Below, piece after piece: positions 16,511-26,200 of a DNA stretch of 45,729 bases. The DNA lies in contig CAZQMZ010000007.1 in the NCBI GenBank assembly GCA_964594865.1, positions 1 through 45,729 on the forward strand. The letters run 5' to 3'. The position numbers and the translations under genes are program-made. How positions within the stretch are numbered: position 1 is the stretch's first letter; the number at the start of each line of letters is the position of its first letter. Under the pieces are notes generated by a model that worked only from the letters and a program-made list of their open reading frames with translations, was not told where the DNA came from and did not search any database. Origin of the DNA: Caccovivens sp964594865 (lineage in GTDB: Bacteria; Bacillota; Clostridia; Christensenellales; UBA1242).

Positions 16511-18760
16511 TTATCTCTCTTCGTGGAAGGTGCGTGAAATGACTTCTTGTTGATGAGCCTTGGAAAGTTTATTGAAGTTCACCGCATATCCAGAAACACG
16601 AATTGTCAAATTTGGATATTTCCATGGGTTGTTCATGGCGTCAATCAAAAGTTCACGATTCAAAACATTGACATTGAGATGTTGCGCTTTTTGAACAAAG
16701 TATCCATCCAAAATGTTGACAAGATTGTTTATTCTGCTTTTTTCGTCACGCCCAAGAGCATCAGGCACAATTGAAAAGGTGTTTGAAATACCGTCTTGAC
16801 AACAGTTGCAATAAGGAATTTTTGCCACAGAGTTGAGAGATGACAAAGCTCCACTGCAATCGCGATTATGCATTGGGTTTGCTCCTGGAGCAAAAGGTTC
16901 GCCAGCTTTTCGCCCGTCTGGTGTTGAGCCCGTCTTTTTGCCATACATCACATTTGATGTGATTGTGAGAAGTGAAAGAGTGTGTTTTGCGTCGCGATAT
17001 AGATGATGTTTCTTCAAGCAATCGAAGAAATATTTCACCACTTGCACGCCAATTTCGTCCACACGATCATCATCGTTGCCATATTTTGGAAAATCACCTT
17101 CAATTTCAAAATCAACAATAATACCTTGTTCATTTCTCAGTGGTTTGACTTTTGCAAACTTGATTGCTGAAAGGCTGTCAACAACAACAGAGAATCCTGC
17201 TGCGCCAAAGGCCATAAGTCTTTCAACTTTTGTGTCGTGAAGAGCCATTTGTTCGCGCTCATAGGCATACTTATCATGCATATAATGAATGATGTTCATG
17301 GCGTCAACATATGTTTTTGCCACTTTTTCCAATGTTTTTTGATAATTTTTCCACACTTTGTCGAAAGTGAGCGTCTTTTCGGTGTTCTTTGAAATCCCTT
17401 CAACAACAAGTTTTCCACTCTTTTCGTCGTAACCGCCGTTCAAAGAATACAAAAGAGCCTTGGCCAAGTTGCAACGCGCCCCAAAGAACTGCATTTGCTT
17501 GCCAACTTTCATCGCTGAAACACAACATGCAATGGCATAGTCATTTCCATAGATTTCTCTCATCACATCATCGCCTTCATATTGAATGGCATCGGTCACG
17601 ATGGAAATCTTTGCGCAGTATTTTTTGAAATTGGCTGGCAATTTCTCCGACCAAAGCACTGTCAAATTTGGCTCTGGTGACGGTTTGAGATTGATGAGAG
17701 AATGAAGATATCTGAAAGAGTTCTTCGTCACCAAACTCTTTTTGTCGTCAGCCATGCCACCAATGCTTTCGGTCACCCAAGTTGGATCGCCTGCAAACAC
17801 TTCGTCATATTCCAGAGTTCTCAAATGGCGAACAAGTCGCAGTTTGATGATAAATTGATCAACAAGTTCTTGAGCTTCTTCTTCTGTCAGTTTGCCGTCC
17901 TTCATGTCGCGTTCGATGAAGATGTCAAGGAATGTCGAAGTGCGCCCCAAACTCATTGCCGCACCATTATTTTCTTTGACACTTGCAAGATAGGCAAAAT
18001 AAAGCCATTGAAAAGCTTCTTTTGCACTTGTTGCAGGTTTGGAAATGTCAAAACCATATCCTTGCGCCATTTTCTTCACTTCATTAAGTGCTTTGATTTG
18101 CTCTGACACTTCTTCGCGAAGACGAATGTTCTCTTCCGAAGAAACATCAATGCCAAGCAAATCTTTCTTCTTTTCTTCAATCAAAAAGTCGATGCCATAC
18201 AGCGCAACTCTGCGATAGTCGCCAATTATGCGTCCGCGTCCATAAGCGTCAGGTAGACCTGTGATGAGACCTGCTGACTTTGCTCGGCGAATCTCTGGTG
18301 TGTAAGCATCAAAAACACCATCGTTGTGAGATTTGCGATATTCACTGAAATGTTTAAAAATCACGGGATCAAGTTTGCGATTATATGCTTCAAGCGCCTT
18401 TTCCGCCATGCGAATGCCGCCATAAAGATTGACAATTCTTTTAAGCGGTTTGTCTGTTTGAAGACCAACAATCACTTCATTTTTCTTGTCAATATAGCCT
18501 GGCTTGAAGTTGTTTATGCCAGAGATGATAGTCGTTTCAACATCCAAAAGACCCACCTTGCTCTCTTTGAGCATAAGCGCATCCACTTTGCTTAAAACTT
18601 TTTGAGTTTTTGAAGAAATGCCCGCCAAGAAACTGTCATCTCCGCGATATTCTTTATAATTATTTAAAATGAAGTCAGAAACATCAATACTCTCTTTCCA
18701 CTTCTCACCTTTGAATCCTTTCCATGCTTCTATTTCTGTTTTAATCTGTTCTTCTTCCAT
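16511..18760 (-). CDS. pflB: Pyruvate formate-lyase
   Basis: The 749-residue enzyme converts pyruvate and CoA to acetyl-CoA and formate. The active-site Cys-Cys pair is in YAIACCVSAMKVGKQ at about residue 410. The C-terminal glycyl radical motif RVSGYAVNF lies about 25 residues from the end. The length equals that of typical PflB. A CAGGAG ribosome binding site precedes the ATG. With pflA it forms a two-gene operon and marks the host as a mixed-acid/anaerobic fermenter. A long palindrome overlaps the upstream promoter (see 18824), implying transcriptional control. Confidence 0.97.
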   Translation of the reverse strand: MEEEQIKTEIEAWKGFKGEKWKESIDVSDFILNNYKEYRGDDSFLAGISSKTQKVLSKVDALMLKESKVGLLDVETTIISGINNFKPGYIDKKNEVIVGLQTDKPLKRIVNLYGGIRMAEKALEAYNRKLDPVIFKHFSEYRKSHNDGVFDAYTPEIRRAKSAGLITGLPDAYGRGRIIGDYRRVALYGIDFLIEEKKKDLLGIDVSSEENIRLREEVSEQIKALNEVKKMAQGYGFDISKPATSAKEAFQWLYFAYLASVKENNGAAMSLGRTSTFLDIFIERDMKDGKLTEEEAQELVDQFIIKLRLVRHLRTLEYDEVFAGDPTWVTESIGGMADDKKSLVTKNSFRYLHSLINLKPSPEPNLTVLWSEKLPANFKKYCAKISIVTDAIQYEGDDVMREIYGNDYAIACCVSAMKVGKQMQFFGARCNLAKALLYSLNGGYDEKSGKLVVEGISKNTEKTLTFDKVWKNYQKTLEKVAKTYVDAMNIIHYMHDKYAYEREQMALHDTKVERLMAFGAAGFSVVVDSLSAIKFAKVKPLRNEQGIIVDFEIEGDFPKYGNDDDRVDEIGVQVVKYFFDCLKKHHLYRDAKHTLSLLTITSNVMYGKKTGSTPDGRKAGEPFAPGANPMHNRDCSGALSSLNSVAKIPYCNCCQDGISNTFSIVPDALGRDEKSRINNLVNILDGYFVQKAQHLNVNVLNRELLIDAMNNPWKYPNLTIRVSGYAVNFNKLSKAHQQEVISRTFHEER

Positions 18761-18823
18761 TTTATCTTCTCCTGTAATAAATTTTTCATAATTACCATAT
18801 CTTGTGTTGTTTTGTTATGAAAA

Positions 18824-18894
18824 AATACAATATATGGCATTTGTTCACACTCGTGTTACCTATATATTGTATTATAATCGATGTTTATTGTCAA
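18824..18894 (-). promoter_or_regulatory. pfl promoter with overlapping long palindrome
   Basis: On the minus strand TTGACA (18889-18894), a 17-nt spacer and TACAAT (18866-18871) form the promoter. The arms AATACAATATA (18824-18834) and TATATTGTATT (18863-18873) are perfect inverted repeats, with a smaller palindrome ACACTCGTGT midway. The distal arm holds the -10 box, so a protein or RNA hairpin here would control initiation or early elongation. Confidence 0.55.
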
Positions 18895-18928
18895 ATAAAA
18901 CAAGGATGTTTTTTTAAATATTTTTGAC

Positions 18929-19561
18929 TTAATTTTGAAAATTTTTATTTAACTTCATTGTTTTCATTCCTTGATTTTCTGTGCTCTCTTCTTGATCGTT
19001 TTTCTCTTGTTGATCGTTCTCAATCACATCTTTTTCGTCCGGTATTTCAACATTTTCAAGCGTTTCATCTTCTTCAATATCATCTACATCATTCTCCAAC
19101 TCAGCTTGCACAGATTCAATGGAGTTGATGTAATCAGCAAGTTCTTGCATATTCTGTCCGTTCAGATCGATGAAGATACATCTTCCTTGAAAAACTCCGT
19201 TTATTCCACGTGCCATGTTAAAGCCCTGAAAATCACTTTGCACTTTGAAGACAAGTTCATCAAAAGGCAAGCCGTTTATTTCCAAAACTTCGTCAAATTT
19301 CAATGAAACAAAAACGCCGTCTTGAATTTGCTCTTCATACATCTGTGGTGTGATCACCCCAAACGCCGGCATTATGCGTGCATCTTGAAAGAATGTTGTG
19401 AGTTGATCTTTCAAGGATGTTTGCTCTTCTTCGGTCAAAACAATCTCATTGCCATTGACAATCAAATCAATGTTTTGAACATATGGCATAACATCCACTG
19501 CTTGAAAAAGCGACATAAACATAATTGGCACTCCCATAAAAAAGAAAAGAAATCTCATCAT
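18929..19561 (-). CDS. Hypothetical exported acidic protein
   Basis: I do not recognise this 210-residue protein. It opens with a hydrophobic segment (FLFFFMGVPIMFMSLFQAV, residues 4-22), which is a signal peptide or membrane anchor. A folded region of about 130 residues follows. The tail from about 155 is very acidic and low in complexity (Glu, Asp, Asn, Gln), ending basic. The ATG follows a GAGGTGA ribosome binding site. It stands between the pfl operon and the ABC exporter operon on the same strand and could be a tethered extracellular protein. Nothing shows an enzyme motif. Confidence 0.6.
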   Translation of the reverse strand: MMRFLFFFMGVPIMFMSLFQAVDVMPYVQNIDLIVNGNEIVLTEEEQTSLKDQLTTFFQDARIMPAFGVITPQMYEEQIQDGVFVSLKFDEVLEINGLPFDELVFKVQSDFQGFNMARGINGVFQGRCIFIDLNGQNMQELADYINSIESVQAELENDVDDIEEDETLENVEIPDEKDVIENDQQEKNDQEESTENQGMKTMKLNKNFQN

Positions 19562-19640
19562 AACTCACCTCGTGAGTATTTTGCGAAATTTCTTTCTTAT
19601 TATACTTAATTTTTTCTCATTTTTTATTTTTCACCCGTTT

Positions 19641-21428
19641 TTAAACTTCTTGGAATTGTGCGTTGTATAGATCGGCATAGAATCCGCCTTTGGCAAGAAG
19701 TTCTTCGTGGTTTCCTTTTTCCACAATGTCGCCATCTTTCAAAACCAAAATCATATCGGCATTTTTGATTGTGGAAAGACGGTGCGCAATGATGAAGGAT
19801 GTTCTTCCTTCCATAACCTTATCCATTGCTTGTTGCAAAAGAACTTCCGTTCTTGTGTCCACCGAACTTGTTGCTTCATCCAAAATCATCATTGGACGAT
19901 TGGCAATCATCGTTCTTGCAATTGTCAAAAGTTGTTTTTGTCCAGCAGAAAGGTTGATTGAGTCTGAAATCATTGTGTCATAGCCGTCCGAAAGGGTTTG
20001 TATGAAGTGGTCAACACCAACCTTTTTGCAAGCTTCCACAATTTGTTCGTCTGTGACGTCCGGATTGTTGTATCTCAAATTTTCCTTAATTGTCCCTTCA
20101 AACAGCCAAGTGTCCTGCAAAACCATTCCAAAGAGTTGATGAACATTTTCGCGCTTTATATCTTTGGTGGAGACGCCGTCAATTTTGATGTCACCAGAAT
20201 TTAATTCATAGAACCGCATAAGCAAGTTGACAAGGGTGGTCTTTCCTGCACCCGTCGGTCCAACAATTGCCACTTTTTGCCCCGCTTTGACGCTGGCAGA
20301 AAAGTCTTTGATGATGATTTTGTTTGGATTATAGCCAAAGACAACGTGTTCAAACTCCACATCACCTTTCACATTATCAAGCACAAGCGTTTTGTCCGAC
20401 TCGTCCTGCATTTCTTCCGCTTCCAAAAATTCGAACACACGTCCCGCAGCAGCAGATGTCGATTGCAAACGTGACATCGCTTGAGCCATCTGTGAAAGTG
20501 GGCTTGAAAACAGTCTGACATAAATGATAAACGCAGCAATTGAACCTATTGAACCTAACCCAGAAGTTGCAAGTAAAGCACCCACAACGCACACAGCAAC
20601 ATATCCAAAATTTCCAACAAACACCATAACCGGTTGCATCACTCCAGAAATAAACTGTGATTTCCAACCACTGTTGAAGAGTTTTTTGTTGACTTTATCA
20701 AAGTCTTTCACTGTTTTGTCTTTTGCATTGAAAAGTTGCACCACATTGTGTCCAGAATAAACTTCTTCAATATGCGATTCCATTTCTCCCAAATTCTTTT
20801 GATTTTGGTTGAAATATTTTTGTGCACGCGTAAGAAAAATCAACGAAAAAGCAAAACCAATCAATGTTGAAACAATGGCTGTGAGTGCCATGATCCAATT
20901 TGTGACAAACATCATGATCAGCACGCCAACAAACAACATTGCGTTTGAAATTAAACTTCCAATGCTTTCGTTTAAGCTTTGCCCGATCGTGTCAATATCA
21001 TTGGTCACACGGCTCAAAACATCGCCATACATATGTGTGTCAAAATAATTTAATGGCAAACGGTTGATTTTCTTTGAAATGTCAGTTCGGAAAGTTTTGA
21101 CTGTTCTTTGCGTTACTGTTGCGGTGATGTATTGTTGAACATACGAGAAGATTGCTCCCACAGCATACAAAACAACCAAGAAAACGCAAATGCTGAGAAT
21201 TGTATCATAGTCCATTGAACTAGATTCTATTCCTTCTTTAATCAAATTTGTCAGATCTTCAATTTTATTTGGGCCTAAAATTTGAGCAACAACACCAACA
21301 ACTCCAAACACCATGGAAAGGATGATCCATCCCCAATACTTTTTGCAATACCTTATAAGTTTTCCCATCGACTTGGTAAAAGTGCCTTTTTCAGCCTTTT
21401 CAGTCGCAACCATTCTCATGTGTGGCAT
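19641..21428 (-). CDS. ABC exporter half-transporter (catalytically complete ATPase)
   Basis: The 595-residue protein has six membrane helices (about 30-320) followed by a nucleotide-binding domain. The domain shows Walker A GPTGAGKTTLVN, signature LSAGQKQLLTIAR, Walker B MMILDEATSSVD with the catalytic Glu, and the switch His in IIAHRLSTI. It is the canonical half of a heterodimeric exporter; the partner gene at 21430 ends 1 nt before this start. Such pairs (BmrCD, TM287/288-like) export drugs, peptides or lipids. The substrate is not readable here. Confidence 0.92.
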   Translation of the reverse strand: MPHMRMVATEKAEKGTFTKSMGKLIRYCKKYWGWIILSMVFGVVGVVAQILGPNKIEDLTNLIKEGIESSSMDYDTILSICVFLVVLYAVGAIFSYVQQYITATVTQRTVKTFRTDISKKINRLPLNYFDTHMYGDVLSRVTNDIDTIGQSLNESIGSLISNAMLFVGVLIMMFVTNWIMALTAIVSTLIGFAFSLIFLTRAQKYFNQNQKNLGEMESHIEEVYSGHNVVQLFNAKDKTVKDFDKVNKKLFNSGWKSQFISGVMQPVMVFVGNFGYVAVCVVGALLATSGLGSIGSIAAFIIYVRLFSSPLSQMAQAMSRLQSTSAAAGRVFEFLEAEEMQDESDKTLVLDNVKGDVEFEHVVFGYNPNKIIIKDFSASVKAGQKVAIVGPTGAGKTTLVNLLMRFYELNSGDIKIDGVSTKDIKRENVHQLFGMVLQDTWLFEGTIKENLRYNNPDVTDEQIVEACKKVGVDHFIQTLSDGYDTMISDSINLSAGQKQLLTIARTMIANRPMMILDEATSSVDTRTEVLLQQAMDKVMEGRTSFIIAHRLSTIKNADMILVLKDGDIVEKGNHEELLAKGGFYADLYNAQFQEV

Positions 21429-21429
21429 A

Positions 21430-23160
21430 TTACAATTCCTCCTTGCTTAGTTGAGAAAGAGCAATTTCTTGATAAACCGAACAAGTTTTCAAGAGTTCTT
21501 CGTGAGTGCCCATGCCAACCATATTTCCATTGTCCAGAACAATGATTTTGTCTGCGTCTTTGATTGTTCCAATACGCTGTGCAACAATAAACTTTGTTGA
21601 CTTTGTGACATTTTTCTTAAGTGCTGCACGAAGTTTTGCGTCTGTCTTATAGTCCAAAGCCGAAAAACTATCATCAAAAATGAAGATTTCTGGTTTTCTT
21701 GCAATCGCTCTGGCAATCGAAAGTCTTTGCTTTTGTCCGCCAGAAACATTTGTTCCGCCCTGTGCAATCGCACTGTCCACACCGTTGCCCATTCTTGAAA
21801 CAAAGTTGGAAGCCTGTGCCACACTGATCGAACTTTTGATTGTGTCATCATCGGCGTTGTTATCACCAAAATTAACATTGGATTTCACTGTTCCTTTGAA
21901 AAGTACACCTCTTTGCGGAACATATCCAATCTTTTTGTTCAATACTTTCGGGTCATAATCTCTGACATCCACGCCATCCACAAGCACGCGTCCTTCCGTG
22001 ACATCATATAGTCTTGGAATGAGATTGATGAGCGTGCTCTTTCCACTTCCTGTTGAGCCAATAAACGCAACCGTTTCACCCTCATTTGCGGTGAAACTTA
22101 TGTCTTTGAGCACATACTCTTCGGCATCTGGATATTTGAACGAAACATTTTCAAAAACAACACTTGCGGTTCCATCGAACTCTGTTTCTGTATATGTTCC
22201 CGGAATGATGGAATTTTTCGTGTCCAAAACTTCGTTGATACGCCTTGCCGAAACAAGCGCTCTTGGAAGCATGATGAATATGATGATCAAAAGCATGAAT
22301 GCAACGACAACTTGAACTGCGTAAGACATGAATGTGATCATGTTTGAAATGTCTAATTCTGTTTTCACAATATAGGCACCAATCCAATAGATTGCCAAAG
22401 ACAACCCGCTCATAATCAAATTCATACCCGGACTCATGATGCCCATGATCCTATTGACAAAAAGTTGAGTCTTTGTCATTCTGTCGTTATATTTTTCAAA
22501 TTTCTCATCTTGGAAATCTTCAGCATTAGATGCTCGCACAACTCTGATCCCTGTCAAATTTTCTCGTGTGACACGATTGATGTCGTCCGTCATTTGCTGA
22601 ATTTTCTTGAACTTTGGCACAGCAAAAATGACAGTAATCAAAACCATGATAATCAAAATGCCAACTGCCGCCGCTGTTGCAGATGACCATTCCCAACTTT
22701 TGTCCAATATTTTGATAATTGACCAAACAGCAAGAATTGGAGCTTTGAAAATTGCCTGCAAACCCATGGCAAAAAACATCTGCACTTGTGTGATGTCGTT
22801 TGTTGTTCTGGTGATCAAACTTGCTGTTGAAAACCTATTGATTTCCGAAAGCGAAAAGTTTTGAATTCTGTCATAGATTTTTGCACGAACATTATACGTA
22901 AGCCTTGAAGAGATATTGGCAGTAAAAAACCCCACCACAATGGCACTTGCCAAACTTCCAAAAGCACAAGCAAGCATATACCCGCCATTGATCCAGATGA
23001 CATTTACATTGATTTCTCCTTCACCTGTAAGCTCGTTGATGATTATTCCTGTATAATCCGGCAGTTTTAAGTCCAAATAAACTTGAAGAACCACCAACCC
23101 AATCACAATAAACATAAAAAAATAATCAATTAATTTAAGATGTTTCAATAATTTAAACAT
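21430..23160 (-). CDS. ABC exporter half-transporter (degenerate Walker B)
   Basis: I use the ATG at 23160 (FKLLKHLKLIDYFFMFIV), which follows GGAGAAGAG; the longer frame would need a TTG start. The 576-residue protein has six membrane helices and an ATPase domain with Walker A GSTGSGKSTLIN and signature VSGGQKQRLSIAR. The Walker B region reads IFIFDDSFSALD, in which the catalytic Glu is replaced by Asp. The switch residue is Gln in VAQRIGTI, where the partner has His. These changes mark the degenerate site of heterodimeric exporters, matching the complete partner downstream. Confidence 0.92.
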   Translation of the reverse strand: MFKLLKHLKLIDYFFMFIVIGLVVLQVYLDLKLPDYTGIIINELTGEGEINVNVIWINGGYMLACAFGSLASAIVVGFFTANISSRLTYNVRAKIYDRIQNFSLSEINRFSTASLITRTTNDITQVQMFFAMGLQAIFKAPILAVWSIIKILDKSWEWSSATAAAVGILIIMVLITVIFAVPKFKKIQQMTDDINRVTRENLTGIRVVRASNAEDFQDEKFEKYNDRMTKTQLFVNRIMGIMSPGMNLIMSGLSLAIYWIGAYIVKTELDISNMITFMSYAVQVVVAFMLLIIIFIMLPRALVSARRINEVLDTKNSIIPGTYTETEFDGTASVVFENVSFKYPDAEEYVLKDISFTANEGETVAFIGSTGSGKSTLINLIPRLYDVTEGRVLVDGVDVRDYDPKVLNKKIGYVPQRGVLFKGTVKSNVNFGDNNADDDTIKSSISVAQASNFVSRMGNGVDSAIAQGGTNVSGGQKQRLSIARAIARKPEIFIFDDSFSALDYKTDAKLRAALKKNVTKSTKFIVAQRIGTIKDADKIIVLDNGNMVGMGTHEELLKTCSVYQEIALSQLSKEEL

Positions 23161-23177
23161 ATATACTCTTCTCCAAT

Positions 23178-23227
23178 GTTGACAAGTCAACAATTCATAT
23201 TATACATCTTGAATGAAAATAATGCAA
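23178..23227 (-). promoter_or_regulatory. ABC exporter promoter with a perfect 14-bp palindrome
   Basis: TTGCAT (23222-23227), a 17-nt spacer and TATAAT (23199-23204) on the minus strand form a promoter. Between the expected start site and the ribosome binding site lies GTTGACAAGTCAAC (23178-23191), a perfect palindrome and a good repressor site. No regulator gene is adjacent. Confidence 0.6.
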
Positions 23228-23275
23228 GCAATATTTAAATATGAATAAAAATTTTTTATAGTTTCCGCCAATCGC

Positions 23276-26200
23276 TCAAATTTCCCATATAAGTTTTGGA
23301 AAAGAATTTTCATCAATTTCCCAAATTTTCTCGTCAAAACCAAATTCTGCATCATATTCAGTCACATTTTCGCAGTGACTTGTTCTTCCAGCAGTTGTCA
23401 ATCTTTCTCCATAAACCTGAAAATCTGTTTGATCTGAGAAACAATATTCAATTGTGCCAGCAAGACCGCCGACAATCGTTCCACAAGTCAATCTTGATGA
23501 AATTTCCACCTGTGAATATGAATGCAAAATTGAGTTTTCAAGAGAAGAATTCACATATTGCCCATAAAGTCCGCCAACATAACCATTTGTCAAACTGTCC
23601 TCTGTTGAAATTGTGCCACTTGTGTGATTGTCGTGACTGGAATTTGACCCATAGCCGACAAGTCCGCCAAGATTGACATTTGTTGCACTACCACTGACAT
23701 CAATGTTAACTTGAACAGAGTTTTCAGCAATTTCACTGTTGACATTTGAAAAACCAATCAACCCACCGACATTTATCTCTTCAACGTTGTCGACATTTAA
23801 ATCAATATGCACTGTCACCAAATTTTGATAGATTTTCGCAGAACTCGATGAAATTTGACCAACAAGCCCGCCAAGATTGACATTGTTTTGCGCTTCAACA
23901 ATGAAGGTGACATCGCTTTCGGACAAAGTTATTTCTCCGCTGTTCTTTCCAACCATTCCGCCGATGACAGCATCAAGTTCGGTTGAGATTGTTATATTGC
24001 CATTCACAGTGCAATCTGTGATTGTGCCGGTGTTTGACGATGCAAGAATACCAAAAAGCGAAACGTTCTTCAAAGTGACATCTTGAACTGTTATTGTCAA
24101 ACTTTGAATTTCACCACTGTTCTTCTCGAAAAATGAACTTGTCAATTTGATGTTGGATATCTCAAAATTTTGACCGTCCAAAGAACCATAAAAATTGCAA
24201 GATTTCCACTCTTGTCCATCAAAATCGATGTCATCAGTCAGCACAAAATTGGCATATGGTGCATTTTTCAACAACGCCTGCAATTCTTTGGCATTTGAAA
24301 TTTCAATTTGAGTTGAAGGATAAAAAGCAAAACAAAACAGCAAAAAATCAAGAGCGCCAATCACAGAAAAAATCAAAAAATACAACCTTTGTTTCAAAGT
24401 TCTTCTTTTCTTCAAAATGACATATGCAACAAAATTGCCAAGTGCAATGAAAACACAATAAACCAATGATGAAATCAAAAAGTTTTGAGAAAAGTTCATA
24501 TAAATGTTTTTCGGAATTATGGCTGTCAACAAAAACAATATGGTTGTGAAACAAAGCGGAAAGACTTCAAAGACCACACACAAAGCAGTCCAAAGAATTT
24601 TCTTGTTTTTCTCTTTCTTTCTTGGTTCAATTTCATTTTCGGAGTTAACGACCTTGGTTGCCTTTCCCATTTTTTCATCAAGTTTCAAAACGTTGACCGA
24701 CATATCAAGATTAAGGTCGAGCGCGTCAAGCCGTCGTTCAATTTTTTCCACCATATCATAATATTCTCCAAAAGTTTCAATGTTTTCCAATTCTTTTAAA
24801 TAACTTTCAAATGGAACAAACTGAACATGAAAATATTTTGAAACTTCGGCATTTTCCATTTCATATTCCAGCAAAACTTTTTCGTTCCTAGACAAAAATT
24901 CTTGCAGTTTTGTCACCAAATGAACTTTGTCAGGCAAATCTTCTTTGAATGCCACACGCGTGCCTTTATATAAATTCCCCTTGCTCGCAATCTCGGCATA
25001 GAACTCCTTGTGCTTATCGTCTGCAAGCGACAAAAGAGTCCCCCACTCCGGAAATTCAATAACTTTGACATTTGAAATAATCAATTCATTGTCCGAACGA
25101 CAATGTGCCTTAACTTGAATCAAAGTCCAATAGAGTTTAAAATTGTTTTGATCTTTGGAAATTGCAATCGCCAAATATCTTTCCGCTTGTTTGAAAAAGA
25201 AAAACTCTTGAAATTTTTTTGCAATTTTCACACAAATTGATGACAAATCTTTTTCGTTGTTTATGTAAGCAATATAAAAATCAATCTGTTTTTGCGCTTG
25301 TTCAAGATCAATAAACGCCACAGACAAAATCATGTCAACAACCTTGTCAACAAAATTGAATATGTTTTCGTCACTGAAATATTTCAGCATATTTTCAATT
25401 TCTTCGGCGTTTCGATATGTCAAAATATCAATTGTCGTTTTGAATTTATGCAAAAAAAGCGCGATGTTGCTTGGTGCATGACCAGGATCAATTTCCAAAA
25501 TTTTTCTATAATACTTTTCACTGTCCATCGCTTGTGCCAATGAAAAATAGAAAGAAATAAATCTGTCAACATCTTTTGGATCAAAACATTTCAAAACATC
25601 TTCAATAAGTTCTTCGTTTTGACTTTCGATTGCCAAGTTTTGCGCACTTTGAATAAAGTTTTCGCGATTTGGAGAGAAATATGTTGCAAGATAGGTCAAA
25701 TATTTTATGTAATAATCTTCATCATTCAACTCCTCAATCAAATTCTCCCACCCGTCAACAAAATTTTCGGCAAAATTTTTTGACGCATATCGCAATATGT
25801 TGTCAATTTTTTCTTTGTCGTTGAAATTGGATATACTCGAAAAAAAGTCTTCCGGCGTCTTTATTTTTTTCTCTGCCAAAAGTTGAGCAAAAAGAAGTTC
25901 GCTGCTGTATGGTTGGTTTTCAAGTTCTTCATCGATCAATTTTCTTGCCGTTTCAAAATCCGAATTTTTGAGAGTTAAATAAATCCATTGAATTTTGTTT
26001 TGATTGTCCACAGCGATGTTGTGCACTTCATAATTTCCAAGTTCTTGTGGAGAAATTGTTTCAAGGTTGATATATTCTTTCTTTTGTGGTTGAACTTTGT
26101 CAAGTTTGATTGTTTCAATTTTTGCAGTTTCTTTGATTGATTTTTCAATTTCTCTCTTGACAACATCTTCCACATCTTGCACAAAAGTTTTGGAGTTTAA

